Shown here: positions 1 to 7,624 of the stretch, piece by piece | Position numbering within the stretch: the first letter of the stretch is position 1 | How the letters are laid out: every line of letters starts with the position of its first letter | DNA from: Schlegelella_A sp038318385 | GTDB taxonomy: Bacteria > Pseudomonadota > Gammaproteobacteria > Burkholderiales > Burkholderiaceae_C | Assembly (NCBI GenBank): GCA_038318385.1 | Contig: JBBQCD010000057.1 | Location: 1-25,869, forward strand | DNA: 25,869 nt | Reading direction: 5' to 3' | Position numbers and translations under genes: made by a program | The notes under the pieces: generated by a model | Databases searched by the model: none | Seen by the model: only the letters and a program-made list of their open reading frames with translations | Told to the model about the DNA's origin: nothing

Positions 1-222
1 CCGCAGGACGCGCCGCGGGTCGACGGCCCAGCCGACCAGCGGGGCGCGCTGGGCCGGGGCCCGCGTCTCCCGCAGTCGCAGCCACGATTGGGTCGATTGC
101 TGGCGGTCGATGTCGCCGAGCATGGTCGGCAGCCCGGCGTGGGCGCACCAGGCGGCGAGGTGGGTCGCGAGCGTGCTCTTGCCGCTCCCACCCTTGCGAT
201 TGACGACTGCGATGACGGGCAT
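1..222 (-). CDS. ParA/MinD-like P-loop ATPase, N-terminal part (runs off the window)
   Basis: Reading the minus strand from an ATG at 222 gives 74 codons open to the window edge. The start is MPVIAVVNRKGGSGKST, a deviant Walker A motif with the signature lysine K10 and the P-loop lysine K15. A GDIDRQQST segment follows, in the place of the Walker A' loop (usually DxDPQGS). This is the hallmark of ParA/Soj/MinD-type ATPases, which dimerise on ATP and position DNA, chemoreceptor arrays or other cargo. No ParB-like partner is visible because the window ends here, so the cargo is unknown. The gene lies 158 nt downstream of the Bug-protein gene on the same strand and is probably a separate unit. 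The family call is secure; the role is not. Confidence 0.85.
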   Translation of the reverse strand, partial: MPVIAVVNRKGGSGKSTLATHLAAWCAHAGLPTMLGDIDRQQSTQSWLRLRETRAPAQRAPLVGWAVDPRRVLR

Positions 223-380
223 GACGAGGCTTGGAGTCCTCGCCGATTGAAGCACCGGCGCAGCGCGGCCGAAGCGCGAAGAAAGCGGCCGAAGTCGGCC
301 CAGATCGCGCCTTAGCCGTCGTCGCGCGCCTGCGAAGGAGGACCTCGCGGGTGCCTCGAGCGGCCTCCCTCGGCGGTGAC

Positions 381-1364
381 CTATTCGACTTTCGCGCCCG
401 AGTCCTTCACCACCTTGGCCCACTTGGTGATCTCGGTGCGCTGGTAGGCGGCCAGCTCCTCGGGGGTCGAGCCGACGGCCTCGAGTCCGGCATCGGCGAG
501 GCGCTTGGCCACTTCGGGCGTGCCGATGATCTTCTTCACCTCGGCCTGGAGCTTGTCGACGATCGGCTTGGGCGTGCCGGCCGGCGCGAACAGCGCGAAC
601 CACGACACCGCCTCGAAGCCCGGCATGCCCTGCTCGGCGAGGGTCGGGATCTCCGGCGCGGCGGGGGACCGCTTCGCGCTGGTGACGCCGAGCGCGCGCA
701 GCTTGCCCTCGCGGACCAGCGGCAGGCTCGAGGGCATGTTGTCGAACATCATCGTCACGCGCCCGCCGAGCAGGTCGGGGATCGCCGTGGCCCGGCCCTT
801 GTAGGGGATGTGCTCCATGTCGATGCCGGTCATGGTCTTGAACAACTCGCCGGAGACATGGATCGAGGTCCCCGAACCGGACGACGCGAAGCTCATCTTC
901 CCCTGCTTCTTGCCGAGGGCGATGAACTCGGCCAGCGTCTTCGCCGGCACGTCGTTGTTGATCACCAGCATGTTCGGCGTCGTCGCCAGCAAGGTGATGG
1001 GTGCGAAGTCGCGCACCATGTCGTACGGCATCTTCGCGTACAGCGCGCCGTTGATCGAATGGGTGCCGACGGTGCCGACGACGATGGTGTGGCCGTCGGG
1101 CGGCGCCTTGGCGACCGAGTCGGCGCCGGTGTTGCCGCCGGCGCCGGGCTTGTTGTCGATGACGACCGGCTGGCCCCAGGTCGCGGCGAGGCGCTCGCCG
1201 ATCAGTCGCGCGAGGATGTCGGGGGCGCCGCCGGTGGAGAAGGTGACGACGATGTGGATCGGCTTGCTCGGGTACGCGGTCGCCTGGGCCTGGACGGGAA
1301 GGGCCCCGGCAAGGGCGGCGGCGCCGATGAGGGCCAGGGCGAAACGGCGGGTCGTGACGTGCAT
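381..1364 (-). CDS. Bug/TctC-family periplasmic solute-binding protein
   Basis: The 327-residue protein has the usual length for the Bug (TctC, tripartite tricarboxylate transporter receptor) family. An N-terminal signal peptide ends near the AQA around residue 27. The mature protein opens with YPSKPIHIVVTFSTGGAPD, the typical family start, followed by the conserved QPVVIDNKPGAGGNTGAD loop. Bug proteins bind carboxylates in the periplasm, either for a TctAB permease or as orphan sensors. No tctA or tctB is nearby, so this is an orphan copy, as is common in Burkholderiales. The start is supported by GGAG seven bases upstream. It lies 40 nt downstream of the small secreted-protein gene, probably on one transcript. 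The ligand cannot be read from sequence. Proximity to the AtzE-like amidase hints at an amide or dicarboxylate substrate, but that is only inference. Confidence 0.92.
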   Translation of the reverse strand: MHVTTRRFALALIGAAALAGALPVQAQATAYPSKPIHIVVTFSTGGAPDILARLIGERLAATWGQPVVIDNKPGAGGNTGADSVAKAPPDGHTIVVGTVGTHSINGALYAKMPYDMVRDFAPITLLATTPNMLVINNDVPAKTLAEFIALGKKQGKMSFASSGSGTSIHVSGELFKTMTGIDMEHIPYKGRATAIPDLLGGRVTMMFDNMPSSLPLVREGKLRALGVTSAKRSPAAPEIPTLAEQGMPGFEAVSWFALFAPAGTPKPIVDKLQAEVKKIIGTPEVAKRLADAGLEAVGSTPEELAAYQRTEITKWAKVVKDSGAKVE

Positions 1365-1404
1365 GCGGGTGCTCCGGAAGGTGTGGAGGTGTCGGATCGA
1401 GGGT

Positions 1405-1824
1405 TCAGTTCGAGGCGGCGAGCGACGCCGTCACCGCACCGATGGCTTCGTTCAGCTTCTCCTTGCCGAGCGCGCGACATTGCTCGGCGGACGCGCCGGG
1501 CCGGGTGCCGAACGCCGTGGCGGTCTTGGCCGGACGGAAGACGAGTGTCTTGCCGCTGCGCGGCAGCATCATCGCGCGCGCCGTGATGACGCAGACGCGG
1601 GCATCGTCGAAGCCACCCTCGACCTCGCTGACGAAGCCCCACTTCTTCTCCGGGTAGAGCTTGAAGAAGCGCGCCCGGATGTTCTGTTTCCACAGTGCGG
1701 CCGCGGTCTGCGGATCCATCAGCTGGGCGCTCGAGTGATCCAGGGTCATGTAGGCCGGAGGCGCGGCGAAGGCGGCGCAGGAGACCAGCGGCAGCAGCGC
1801 GCTGAGCAGGCAGGTGCGGGACAT
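1405..1824 (-). CDS. small secreted protein of unknown function
   Basis: This 139-residue protein is not recognised as a named family. It begins with a clear signal peptide (MSRTCLLSALLPLVSCAAFAA, cleavage around residues 18-21), so it should be periplasmic or secreted. The mature part has no membrane segment and two cysteines (in RVCVITAR and EQCRALGK) that could form a disulfide. The segment ALWKQNIRARFFKLYPEKKW looks like a helix leading into a compact domain. The start is well supported by a perfect GGAGG at 1831-1835, six bases from the ATG. The gene lies just upstream of the Bug-protein gene, 40 nt apart and on the same strand, so co-expression is likely. It may be an accessory of that binding protein or an unrelated envelope protein. 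Confidence 0.75.
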   Translation of the reverse strand: MSRTCLLSALLPLVSCAAFAAPPAYMTLDHSSAQLMDPQTAAALWKQNIRARFFKLYPEKKWGFVSEVEGGFDDARVCVITARAMMLPRSGKTLVFRPAKTATAFGTRPGASAEQCRALGKEKLNEAIGAVTASLAASN

Positions 1825-1942
1825 GGGATTCCTCCGAGATTCGGCGTTCGGGTGCCGCGGCGCGCCGGGGGCGGCGCCTGCGGGAGCGCGTCATTCTGTG
1901 CGCAAAACCCGGCGCGCTTGGCCGGATTCGGCGGGACGAACG

Positions 1943-1978
1943 AAAAAATCGCTCGCGCGCGCCGTTGCGGGTCCCCGC
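1943..1978 (-). terminator. weak candidate terminator after the amidase gene
   Basis: On the minus strand, right after the amidase stop codon, comes the stem GCGGG-GA-CCCGC (1978-1967), then a GC-rich stretch and six Ts (1948-1943). The T run is not directly attached to the perfect stem, so it is not a classical intrinsic terminator. It separates the amidase pair from the secreted-protein and Bug genes. Confidence 0.3.
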
Positions 1979-1979
1979 G

Positions 1980-3452
1980 TCAGCGAGTCGGCACGGAAAT
2001 CTCGCGCGGTTCCAGACGCAGGCTTGCGCCGGTCGCGCCGCCGGGCCGGGCCACCGGCGCGTGGGCGATGCCGGCGAGTTGCAGGTGATGTGCCACGCGC
2101 AGCACGAGGTCTTCGCGCCACGGCGCAGCGATGATCTGCACGCCGATCGGCAGGCTCGGATGGCACTCCCATACCGGAACCACGCAGACCGGCAGGCCGA
2201 TCAGCGAGAGCGGCTGGGTCAGGAGGCCCAGGCTCGGCCGCGCCGCGTGCCGCTGACCGTTGATCTGCAGCCACTCGGTGCCGATCGCCGGCGCCACGCA
2301 TGGCGTTGCCGGCGCAATCAGCACGTCGACGTCGCGGAAGAGTTCTGCGGCGCGCAGCGCGAACCAGCGGCGTACGCGCTGCGCCTGCTGCACCCAGGCC
2401 GCCGGCAGCAAGGCGCCGGCGAGAAGGCGGTCCCGCGTCAGCGGGTCGAAGTCCGCGGCGCGGTTCCGCAGGTCCTGCAGGTGCAGGGCCGCGCCCTCGG
2501 CGTTGGTGATGAGGAACGCCGCGGCGCGGGCGCGTGCGACCTGCGGCAGCGCGACGTCCTCGCGCGCGTCGAGGGCCTCGGCGACGCGCGCCACGGCGTT
2601 GCGGGCTTCCGCGCCGGCGTTCTCGCGGAAATAGCCGCCGAGCACCGCGATCCGCAGCGCATCGACCCGCTGGGAGATGCCCGGTGCCGTCGGCTCGGCA
2701 GCGCGGGCGCTGCAGGCCGGGTCGCGGCTGTCGGGGCCCTGCATCGCGTCGTAGGCCAGCGCGAGATCGTGGGCCGAGCGGGCCAGCGGGCCGACGTGGT
2801 CGAGGCTGGCGACGAATGGGTAGGAGCCGTTGCGCGGCAGACGCCCGAAGGTCGGCTTCAGGCCGAAGACGCCGCACAGCGAAGCCGGCACGCGGATCGA
2901 ACCGTTGGTGTCGGAGCCGAGCGCCAGCGGGACCTGGCCGGCGGCCACCGCGGCCCCCGAGCCGCCCGAGGAGCCGCCGGCGATGCAGGCCGGGTCGTGC
3001 GGATTGCGGGTCGTGCCGTCGTGCGCGTTCTCGGTGGTGAAGCCGTAGGCGTACTCGTCCATGTTGACCGCGCCGACGAGGATCGCACCGGCGTCTTGGA
3101 GCCGGCCGATCAGCGGACCGTCGCGGACCGCGGCGGGCTTGCCGCGCTCGATCTTCGAACCGGCGCGCGTTGTCAGGCCGGCGACGTCGAAGAGGTTCTT
3201 GACCGCGAACGGCACTCCCAGCAGCGGCAGCGCCGCCGCGCCGCTGGTGCGGTCGGCGAGTTCGGCGTCGAGTTCGGCCGCGCGGCGCATTGCGCGCTCT
3301 GCAGTGAGGTCGGTGAACGCGCCGATGCCGGGGTCGGTGCGCGCGATGCGCTCGAGGCTGGCCTCGACGATGCCGCGCACGCTGACGTCGCGCTTGCGCA
3401 CGGCAGCAGAGATGGCCGCGCCACCCGCCGCGAGGAGCTGGTCGGTGTTCAT
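1980..3452 (-). CDS. AtzE/HpxY-like amidase (amidase signature family)
   Basis: The 490-residue protein belongs to the amidase signature family, which hydrolyses carboxamides with a Ser-cisSer-Lys triad. The triad is visible: K85 in GVPFAVKN, S161 in AGGSSGGSG, and S185 in LGSDTNGSIR, with the family's 24-residue spacing between the serines. The closest subtype I recognise is AtzE (1-carboxybiuret hydrolase of cyanuric acid breakdown) and the related HpxY of purine/oxalurate use, because the gene directly upstream encodes the DUF4089 partner. The start is fixed by that overlap: its ATG shares four bases (ATGA) with the upstream stop, implying translational coupling. No AtzF, AtzD or HpxW gene is present, so the true substrate is open. 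The GatC-like partner arrangement resembles GatA-GatC, but GatB is absent and glutaminyl-tRNA amidation is unlikely. Confidence 0.9.
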   Translation of the reverse strand: MNTDQLLAAGGAAISAAVRKRDVSVRGIVEASLERIARTDPGIGAFTDLTAERAMRRAAELDAELADRTSGAAALPLLGVPFAVKNLFDVAGLTTRAGSKIERGKPAAVRDGPLIGRLQDAGAILVGAVNMDEYAYGFTTENAHDGTTRNPHDPACIAGGSSGGSGAAVAAGQVPLALGSDTNGSIRVPASLCGVFGLKPTFGRLPRNGSYPFVASLDHVGPLARSAHDLALAYDAMQGPDSRDPACSARAAEPTAPGISQRVDALRIAVLGGYFRENAGAEARNAVARVAEALDAREDVALPQVARARAAAFLITNAEGAALHLQDLRNRAADFDPLTRDRLLAGALLPAAWVQQAQRVRRWFALRAAELFRDVDVLIAPATPCVAPAIGTEWLQINGQRHAARPSLGLLTQPLSLIGLPVCVVPVWECHPSLPIGVQIIAAPWREDLVLRVAHHLQLAGIAHAPVARPGGATGASLRLEPREISVPTR

Positions 3453-3676
3453 GGCAACCGGCGCTTGTCGGGCACCGGCACATCGCCGGGGGCGATCGGC
3501 ACGAACACCGTCGCCGGATCGTCGTGGATGCGCAGCGGCTGCGCCATCACCAGCTCGGCCAGGCCGGCGGCGAGGCCGAAGTAGGCCAGCACGCCGGGCC
3601 GGTGCTCGGGGTGCAGCGGCAACGCCAGCAGGGCCGCGGTGGCGTCGACGTAGGTCTCGAGAGAGGCGCGTTCCAT
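3449..3676 (-). CDS. DUF4089 protein, AtzG/HpxX-like small subunit of the amidase
   Basis: This 75-residue protein matches the DUF4089 pattern: an N-terminal helix pair of the LETYVDATAALLALPLHPEHRPGV type, then YFGLAAGLAELVMAQPL and a short proline-rich tail. In the cyanuric acid pathway AtzG is a GatC-like partner that stabilises AtzE; in purine catabolism the counterpart is HpxX. Its stop codon overlaps the amidase start by four bases (ATGA), so the two subunits are probably made in fixed proportion. Nothing upstream on this strand belongs to the unit. The adjacent plus-strand AI-2E gene is divergent, leaving about 100 nt for promoters of both. No strong Shine-Dalgarno sequence precedes the ATG. 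Family assignment rests on length, sequence pattern and genomic pairing. Confidence 0.85.
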   Translation of the reverse strand: MERASLETYVDATAALLALPLHPEHRPGVLAYFGLAAGLAELVMAQPLRIHDDPATVFVPIAPGDVPVPDKRRLP

Positions 3677-3776
3677 GGCCGGATGCTAGCGCCGAACCTC
3701 GGGCCGGAATGCCGGGATGGGCGCCGCTCGTCCGCTTCGGGAATACTTCGCCGATGCCTTTGATACCCGCAGCCGG

Positions 3777-5021
3777 ATGAGCGACGACGCACGCCTTCCC
3801 CCGACGCCCTCGTCCTGGGTCATGCGCGGCCTCCTTGCGGTCGCCATCGTCTTTTTGCTCGAGAACGCCAAGCCGTTGATGCTGCCGGTGGTCGTCGCGA
3901 TCGCCTTCACCTTCGTGCTGGCGACGCCGGTGCGCTGGATGCGTCGCCACGGAGTTCCCGAGTTCGCGGGCGCCGGCCTGGTCATCGTCATGGTTCTCTC
4001 GATCGTCGTGCTGCTGGCGTCTCTGCTCGCGGCGCCGGCCGCCCAATGGTGGGCGCGGGCGCCGGCGACCGTGCACCAACTGCTCGAATCGGTGCAGAAG
4101 CTGCGCAACGTCGCCTTTGCGCCGCCGCCGGCGGTGCGAAAAGACGCCACGAGCCCCGCGGTGCCACCGGTGGCTAGCGCCAAGCGCCCCCCATCGCCGG
4201 CAGCGCCACCGTCGGTCACGGCCCCGATTCCCATGGGCATGGGGGGCGCCGCCAGCGCCGCCGCCGCGGACCCGTTCACCGAGACGCTCGCCACCGAAGG
4301 GCTCAGCATCACCCGCGCCGCACTCGGCCAGATGTTGTCGTTCACGGTCTCGGCGTCGGCGACCATCTTTCTCCTCTTCTTCCTCCTGGCCTCGGAGCGC
4401 TGGCTGATCGCGCGCACCGTCGAGGCGATCCCGCGGCGCCGCACCCGGGCGCTGCTGCTGAGCGGGATCGGCCAGGCGCAGCGCGACATCGGCCTGTTCA
4501 TCACGACCATGGGGTTGATCAGCATCGGCCTGGGCATCGCCACCGGTTTCGCCCTGGCCGCCATCGGCTTCCCGAACCCGGTCCTGTGGGCGACGACCAC
4601 GGCCGTGCTGACCTTCGTCCCGTACATCGGCCCGGTGCTGGTCACGCTGGCGCTGCTGGTGGCCGGCGGGATGGAGTCCGGCGCCGGCTTCACGATGCTG
4701 GTGCCGCCGGCCCTGTTCCTGGCGCTGCATTTCGTCGAGAGCAACTTCATCGGACCTCTCGTCATGGGCCACCGCCTGCGCATCAGCCCGGTGTTCGTCT
4801 TCCTCTCGGTGCTCTTCTGGAGCTGGCTGTGGGGCATCGCCGGAGCCTTCGTGGCGGTGCCGCTGCTGCTGGCGCTTCGGGCGGTGGCTCAGCGCAGCCG
4901 CCGCCTGCGCTGGGTCCGCATCTACCTCGATGCCGATGCGCCGGCATTCGAGGCGGGCAGACCGCTGCTCAAGCTGGCGCGATCGTCAGCCCCCACGGCC
5001 GACCATCGTCCCCCAGGCTGA
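3777..5021 (+). CDS. AI-2E/PerM (DUF20) family transporter with a Pro/Ala-rich insert
   Basis: This is a polytopic inner-membrane protein of the AI-2E transporter/PerM family, whose members export or exchange small molecules and in some species support stress tolerance. Hydrophobic segments occur near the N terminus (MRGLLAVAIVFLLENAKPLM), at about residues 60-85 and 185-205, and in the second half. The conserved C-terminal features are present: WATTTAVLTFVPYIGPVL, FVESNFIGPLVMGHRLRISP, and a final SWLWGIAGAFVAVPLLL. Between the second and third hydrophobic blocks, roughly residues 118-165, is a low-complexity Pro/Ala/Ser stretch not typical of the core family. I chose ATG 3777 (414 residues) because it leaves room for a promoter opposite the divergent DUF4089 gene. 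An in-frame ATG at 3717 would add 20 residues. The substrate is unknown; an autoinducer role should not be assumed. Confidence 0.85.
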   Translation: MSDDARLPPTPSSWVMRGLLAVAIVFLLENAKPLMLPVVVAIAFTFVLATPVRWMRRHGVPEFAGAGLVIVMVLSIVVLLASLLAAPAAQWWARAPATVHQLLESVQKLRNVAFAPPPAVRKDATSPAVPPVASAKRPPSPAAPPSVTAPIPMGMGGAASAAAADPFTETLATEGLSITRAALGQMLSFTVSASATIFLLFFLLASERWLIARTVEAIPRRRTRALLLSGIGQAQRDIGLFITTMGLISIGLGIATGFALAAIGFPNPVLWATTTAVLTFVPYIGPVLVTLALLVAGGMESGAGFTMLVPPALFLALHFVESNFIGPLVMGHRLRISPVFVFLSVLFWSWLWGIAGAFVAVPLLLALRAVAQRSRRLRWVRIYLDADAPAFEAGRPLLKLARSSAPTADHRPPG

Positions 5022-5068
5022 TCTGCCCTTGCCGGCTGGCCGGGCACGTCGTTTGCCCCGCAGAGGCA

Positions 5069-5083
5069 GGACCGTCCCGGTCC
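5069..5083. other. short perfect hairpin just before the GT4 start codon
   Basis: GGACCG-TCC-CGGTCC forms a six-base-pair stem with a three-base loop, ending seven bases before ATG 5091. It contains or replaces the region where a ribosome-binding site is expected. It could restrain translation of the glycosyltransferase, but in GC-rich DNA short stems of this size also arise by chance. Confidence 0.4.
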
Positions 5084-5090
5084 CCGCTCG

Positions 5091-6248
5091 ATGCACATCG
5101 CCTACGTCACCGAAACCTACCCGCCGGAGCTCAACGGCGTCGCCCTGACGGTGGAACGGACAGTGCGGTACCTGCGCGAACGCGGTCATGTCGTCGACCT
5201 GATCCGGCCGCGCCAGCCGGTGGACGACGAAGTCCCGCCGCCCGGGACCTGGCTGACGCGCGGCTGGCCGATCCCCCTCTACAAGGAACTGCGCTTCGGT
5301 CATGCCAGCGCCTCGGCGCTGCGTCGTCGCTTCGCCGAAACCCGACCCGATCTGGTGCACCTGGCGACGCCCGGGCCCCTGCCTTGGGAGGCGCTGCGCG
5401 CGGCGCGCTCGATGCGGATCGCGACGAGTTCGGACTTCCGCACCCACTTCCACCGCTACAGCTCCTACTACCACCTCGGCGCTCTGGCCGCGGTGGTGCT
5501 GCGCGGACTGCGCTATTTCCACAACCGCAGCGACCGGACCTTCGTGCCGACGCGCGCGGTCGAGCGTGAACTCGCCGCCGCCGGGTTCCAGCGACTCAGC
5601 GTCGTCGGCCGGGGCGTCGACGCGACCCAGTTCGATCCCGCACGCCGCAGTCCGGAACTCCGGGCGGCGTGGGGCGCTCGGCCGGATGCGCCGGTGCTGC
5701 TCTGCGTCGGCCGCGTCGCGAAGGAAAAAAACATCGGCCTCGCGTTGCGCGCCTTCGAGAGCCTGCGCCAGGTTCGCCCGGATGCGCGGCTTGTGGTCGT
5801 CGGCGACGGCCCGTTGCGCGCCCGACTGGAGGCGGAACATCCCGCCGCGCTGTTCGTCGGCGTCAAGCGTGGGGATGCGCTGGCCGAGTGCTACGCGTCG
5901 GCCGACCTGTTCGTCTTCCCGAGCCTCTCGGAGACCTTCGGCAACGTGACCCTCGAGGCCCTCGCATCGGGCCTGCCGGTGGTCGCCTTCGATGCCGCCG
6001 CGGCAGCCGAGCACGTGGCCCAGGGCATCTCCGGATGCCTGGTCGCGCCGGACGACGAACCAGGGTTCGAGCGCGCGGTCTGCCGCCTGGCCCAACGACC
6101 GGTCCGCCTGAAGGCGATGCGGTCGCATGCCGCGGAAGCCGCCCGGGAAATTCGATGGGAAGACGTGCTCGGACGCTTCGAGCGTCACCTGCAGGACACG
6201 ATCGATGGCCACGAAGCGCCCACTGCGGCCACAGCCTTCGTGGCCTGA
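5091..6248 (+). CDS. GT4-family glycosyltransferase (GT-B fold)
   Basis: The 385-residue protein starts MHIAYVTETYPPELNGVALT, the typical glycine-containing N-terminal loop of GT4 enzymes that contacts the donor and acceptor. The C-terminal Rossmann half shows VLLCVGRVAKEKNIGLALRA, the nucleotide-sugar-binding lysine region, followed by FPSLSETFGNVTLEALASG with the E-x7-E motif. GT4 enzymes transfer sugars from NDP-sugars with retention, often onto diacylglycerol, phosphatidylinositol or polysaccharide precursors. There is no signal peptide; it should be cytosolic or membrane-associated. It overlaps the following PAP2 phosphatase gene by 44 nt, so the two are co-translated and may act on the same lipid-linked substrate. 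The resemblance to glycolipid-forming mannosyl-, glucosyl- or sulfoquinovosyl-transferases is general; donor and acceptor are not determined. Confidence 0.9.
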   Translation: MHIAYVTETYPPELNGVALTVERTVRYLRERGHVVDLIRPRQPVDDEVPPPGTWLTRGWPIPLYKELRFGHASASALRRRFAETRPDLVHLATPGPLPWEALRAARSMRIATSSDFRTHFHRYSSYYHLGALAAVVLRGLRYFHNRSDRTFVPTRAVERELAAAGFQRLSVVGRGVDATQFDPARRSPELRAAWGARPDAPVLLCVGRVAKEKNIGLALRAFESLRQVRPDARLVVVGDGPLRARLEAEHPAALFVGVKRGDALAECYASADLFVFPSLSETFGNVTLEALASGLPVVAFDAAAAAEHVAQGISGCLVAPDDEPGFERAVCRLAQRPVRLKAMRSHAAEAAREIRWEDVLGRFERHLQDTIDGHEAPTAATAFVA

Positions 6249-6765
6249 CCGGCAGTTGCTGTGGATCGAGCGCGAGCGCTCGTTCGCGCGCTGGATGCAC
6301 AGCGCGTCCACGCGCGCCTGGGTCGTCACGTCGCTGAACATCGTCAGCCGCCTCGGCGATGGCTGGATGTGGTACGCCGTCATCCTGGCGCTGCCGTGGC
6401 TCGACCATGTCAACGGCAGCACCTGCGCGATCCGCATGTTCGCGGTCGGCGCGGTCAATCTCGCGATCTACAAGATCATCAAGCGCTGCATCGCCCGGCC
6501 GCGCCCTTACCAGGGCTGTCCCGGCATCCGCGCCTGCGGGCGCTCGCTCGACGAATTCAGCTTTCCCAGCGGGCACACGCTGCACTCGGTCGCCTTCGCC
6601 CTGATCCTGAGCGCCTACTACCCGCACTGGGGATGGTTGATCTGGCCGTTCACGTTGCTCGTCGCGGCGTCGCGGGTGATCCTCGGCCTGCACTACCCGA
6701 GCGACGTCGTCGTCGGGGCGATGGTCGGCGCGCTGACGGCGGCCGTCAGCTTCAATCTGCTTTGA
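6205..6765 (+). CDS. PAP2-family membrane phosphatase
   Basis: The 186-residue membrane protein carries all three PAP2 signatures: K93-x6-R100-P101, PSGH at 121-124, and S156-R157-x5-H163-x3-D167. H163 is the expected phosphohistidine nucleophile and H124 the acid. Four or five hydrophobic segments surround these loops. Family members dephosphorylate lipid phosphates such as phosphatidic acid, phosphatidylglycerol phosphate or undecaprenyl pyrophosphate on the periplasmic face. I chose ATG 6205, with AGGA about nine bases upstream, over an in-frame ATG at 6127. It still overlaps the upstream GT4 gene by 44 nt. At the 3' end it overlaps the convergent deacetylase gene by 14 nt. The C terminus ends at the last membrane helix, so the protein is compact but complete. 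Its substrate is likely linked to the neighbouring glycosyltransferases. Confidence 0.9.
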   Translation: MATKRPLRPQPSWPDRQLLWIERERSFARWMHSASTRAWVVTSLNIVSRLGDGWMWYAVILALPWLDHVNGSTCAIRMFAVGAVNLAIYKIIKRCIARPRPYQGCPGIRACGRSLDEFSFPSGHTLHSVAFALILSAYYPHWGWLIWPFTLLVAASRVILGLHYPSDVVVGAMVGALTAAVSFNLL

Positions 6766-7624
6766 GCGTCGCGGCCCGGTTGGCGGCGACGCCGGTCCCG
6801 GGCGATGCACGCCGGCGCCGTACGAGTTGCGCCACCGTCAGCGGCTCGCGCCGGTCGATTTCGCGTTCGAGCACGCGCTGCCAGGAGCGCCGGATCGGCC
6901 CGTGGTCGGCGTCGCGCGGGTGGAGCTCCAGGCGCAGCACCGGGTTGGTCCGCAGCGACGTCGCGACCAGCGCTGCCCACGCCACCGACGAGGCCCGGCG
7001 CCACGCGCTCGACGTGCTGTAGACCAGGCTCTGGCTGGTGATTCGCGGCCCGTCGGGCAGCAGGTGGATGTGGCGCAACGTCGAGGTGTATTCGAACGGT
7101 GCCGCGCGCAACGCCGCCCAGCCGCCCGCGCCGAGCAGCCAGGCGGGGGCGACGAAGCCGTGCAGCGGCCAGCCGTTGCGCTGGAACCAGGCGATCCCGT
7201 CGCGCATCCGCAGCGCCGCAGCCTCGTGGTCGAGGGCCCAGAACTCGCCTTCGCCGCGGGTGTAGCGGGTCCGGCGCAGCCGGTCGAGCGTGCCACGGGC
7301 GGCGCCGTCGTCGCGGTGCGTCCAGCCGTGCAGCGCGAGCTCGTCGCCCTGCCGGTTGCGCGCCGTGAGCCACTGCTCCAGGGCCGGGCTCGGTGCGTCG
7401 TGGTGGTAGCGCGGCACCGCCAGGAAGGTCAGCGGCAGCGGCGCCACCGCGGCGATGCCGCCGAGCAGACGGTCGCAGGCTCCCAGCGTGGCGTCGGCGA
7501 CGTCGTGCACCACCACGCACAGGCAGGGGCGCGCAGGGGCGGCCTCGCCAACGGCACCGGGTCCGGCGTGCGCGCCGTCGACTACGGGGGCGGCCGGCGC
7601 GCCGGTGGAACCCGGACGCGTCAT
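6752..7624 (-). CDS. DUF2334-type polysaccharide deacetylase
   Basis: This 290-residue protein has the pattern of DUF2334 polysaccharide deacetylases (NodB-like fold). CLCVVVHDVADAT (H40, D41) supplies the catalytic aspartate region, PLTFLAVPRYHHD follows, and GDELALHGWTH gives metal-binding histidines H99 and H103. Family members remove acetyl groups from amino sugars using a divalent metal. The first 30 residues are Ala/Pro/Gly-rich with no convincing signal peptide, so the protein may be cytoplasmic. The start is set by a four-base ATGA overlap with the upstream glycosyltransferase stop codon, which implies coupled translation. The pair probably builds and then de-N-acetylates one glycan or glycolipid, an inference from context. 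The 3' end overlaps the convergent PAP2 gene by 14 nt. Confidence 0.86.
   Translation of the reverse strand: MTRPGSTGAPAAPVVDGAHAGPGAVGEAAPARPCLCVVVHDVADATLGACDRLLGGIAAVAPLPLTFLAVPRYHHDAPSPALEQWLTARNRQGDELALHGWTHRDDGAARGTLDRLRRTRYTRGEGEFWALDHEAAALRMRDGIAWFQRNGWPLHGFVAPAWLLGAGGWAALRAAPFEYTSTLRHIHLLPDGPRITSQSLVYSTSSAWRRASSVAWAALVATSLRTNPVLRLELHPRDADHGPIRRSWQRVLEREIDRREPLTVAQLVRRRRASPGTGVAANRAATLKAD

Noticed and set aside
231..1586. Plus-strand open frame of 451 codons opposite the Bug-protein gene
   Set aside because: Antisense to a clear signal-peptide-bearing binding protein; the translation is Arg/Gly/Asp-rich and domain-free.
3686..4837. Minus-strand open frame of 383 codons opposite the AI-2E-family gene
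   Set aside because: The plus-strand frame has a complete membrane-protein pattern with conserved motifs; the antisense translation has none.
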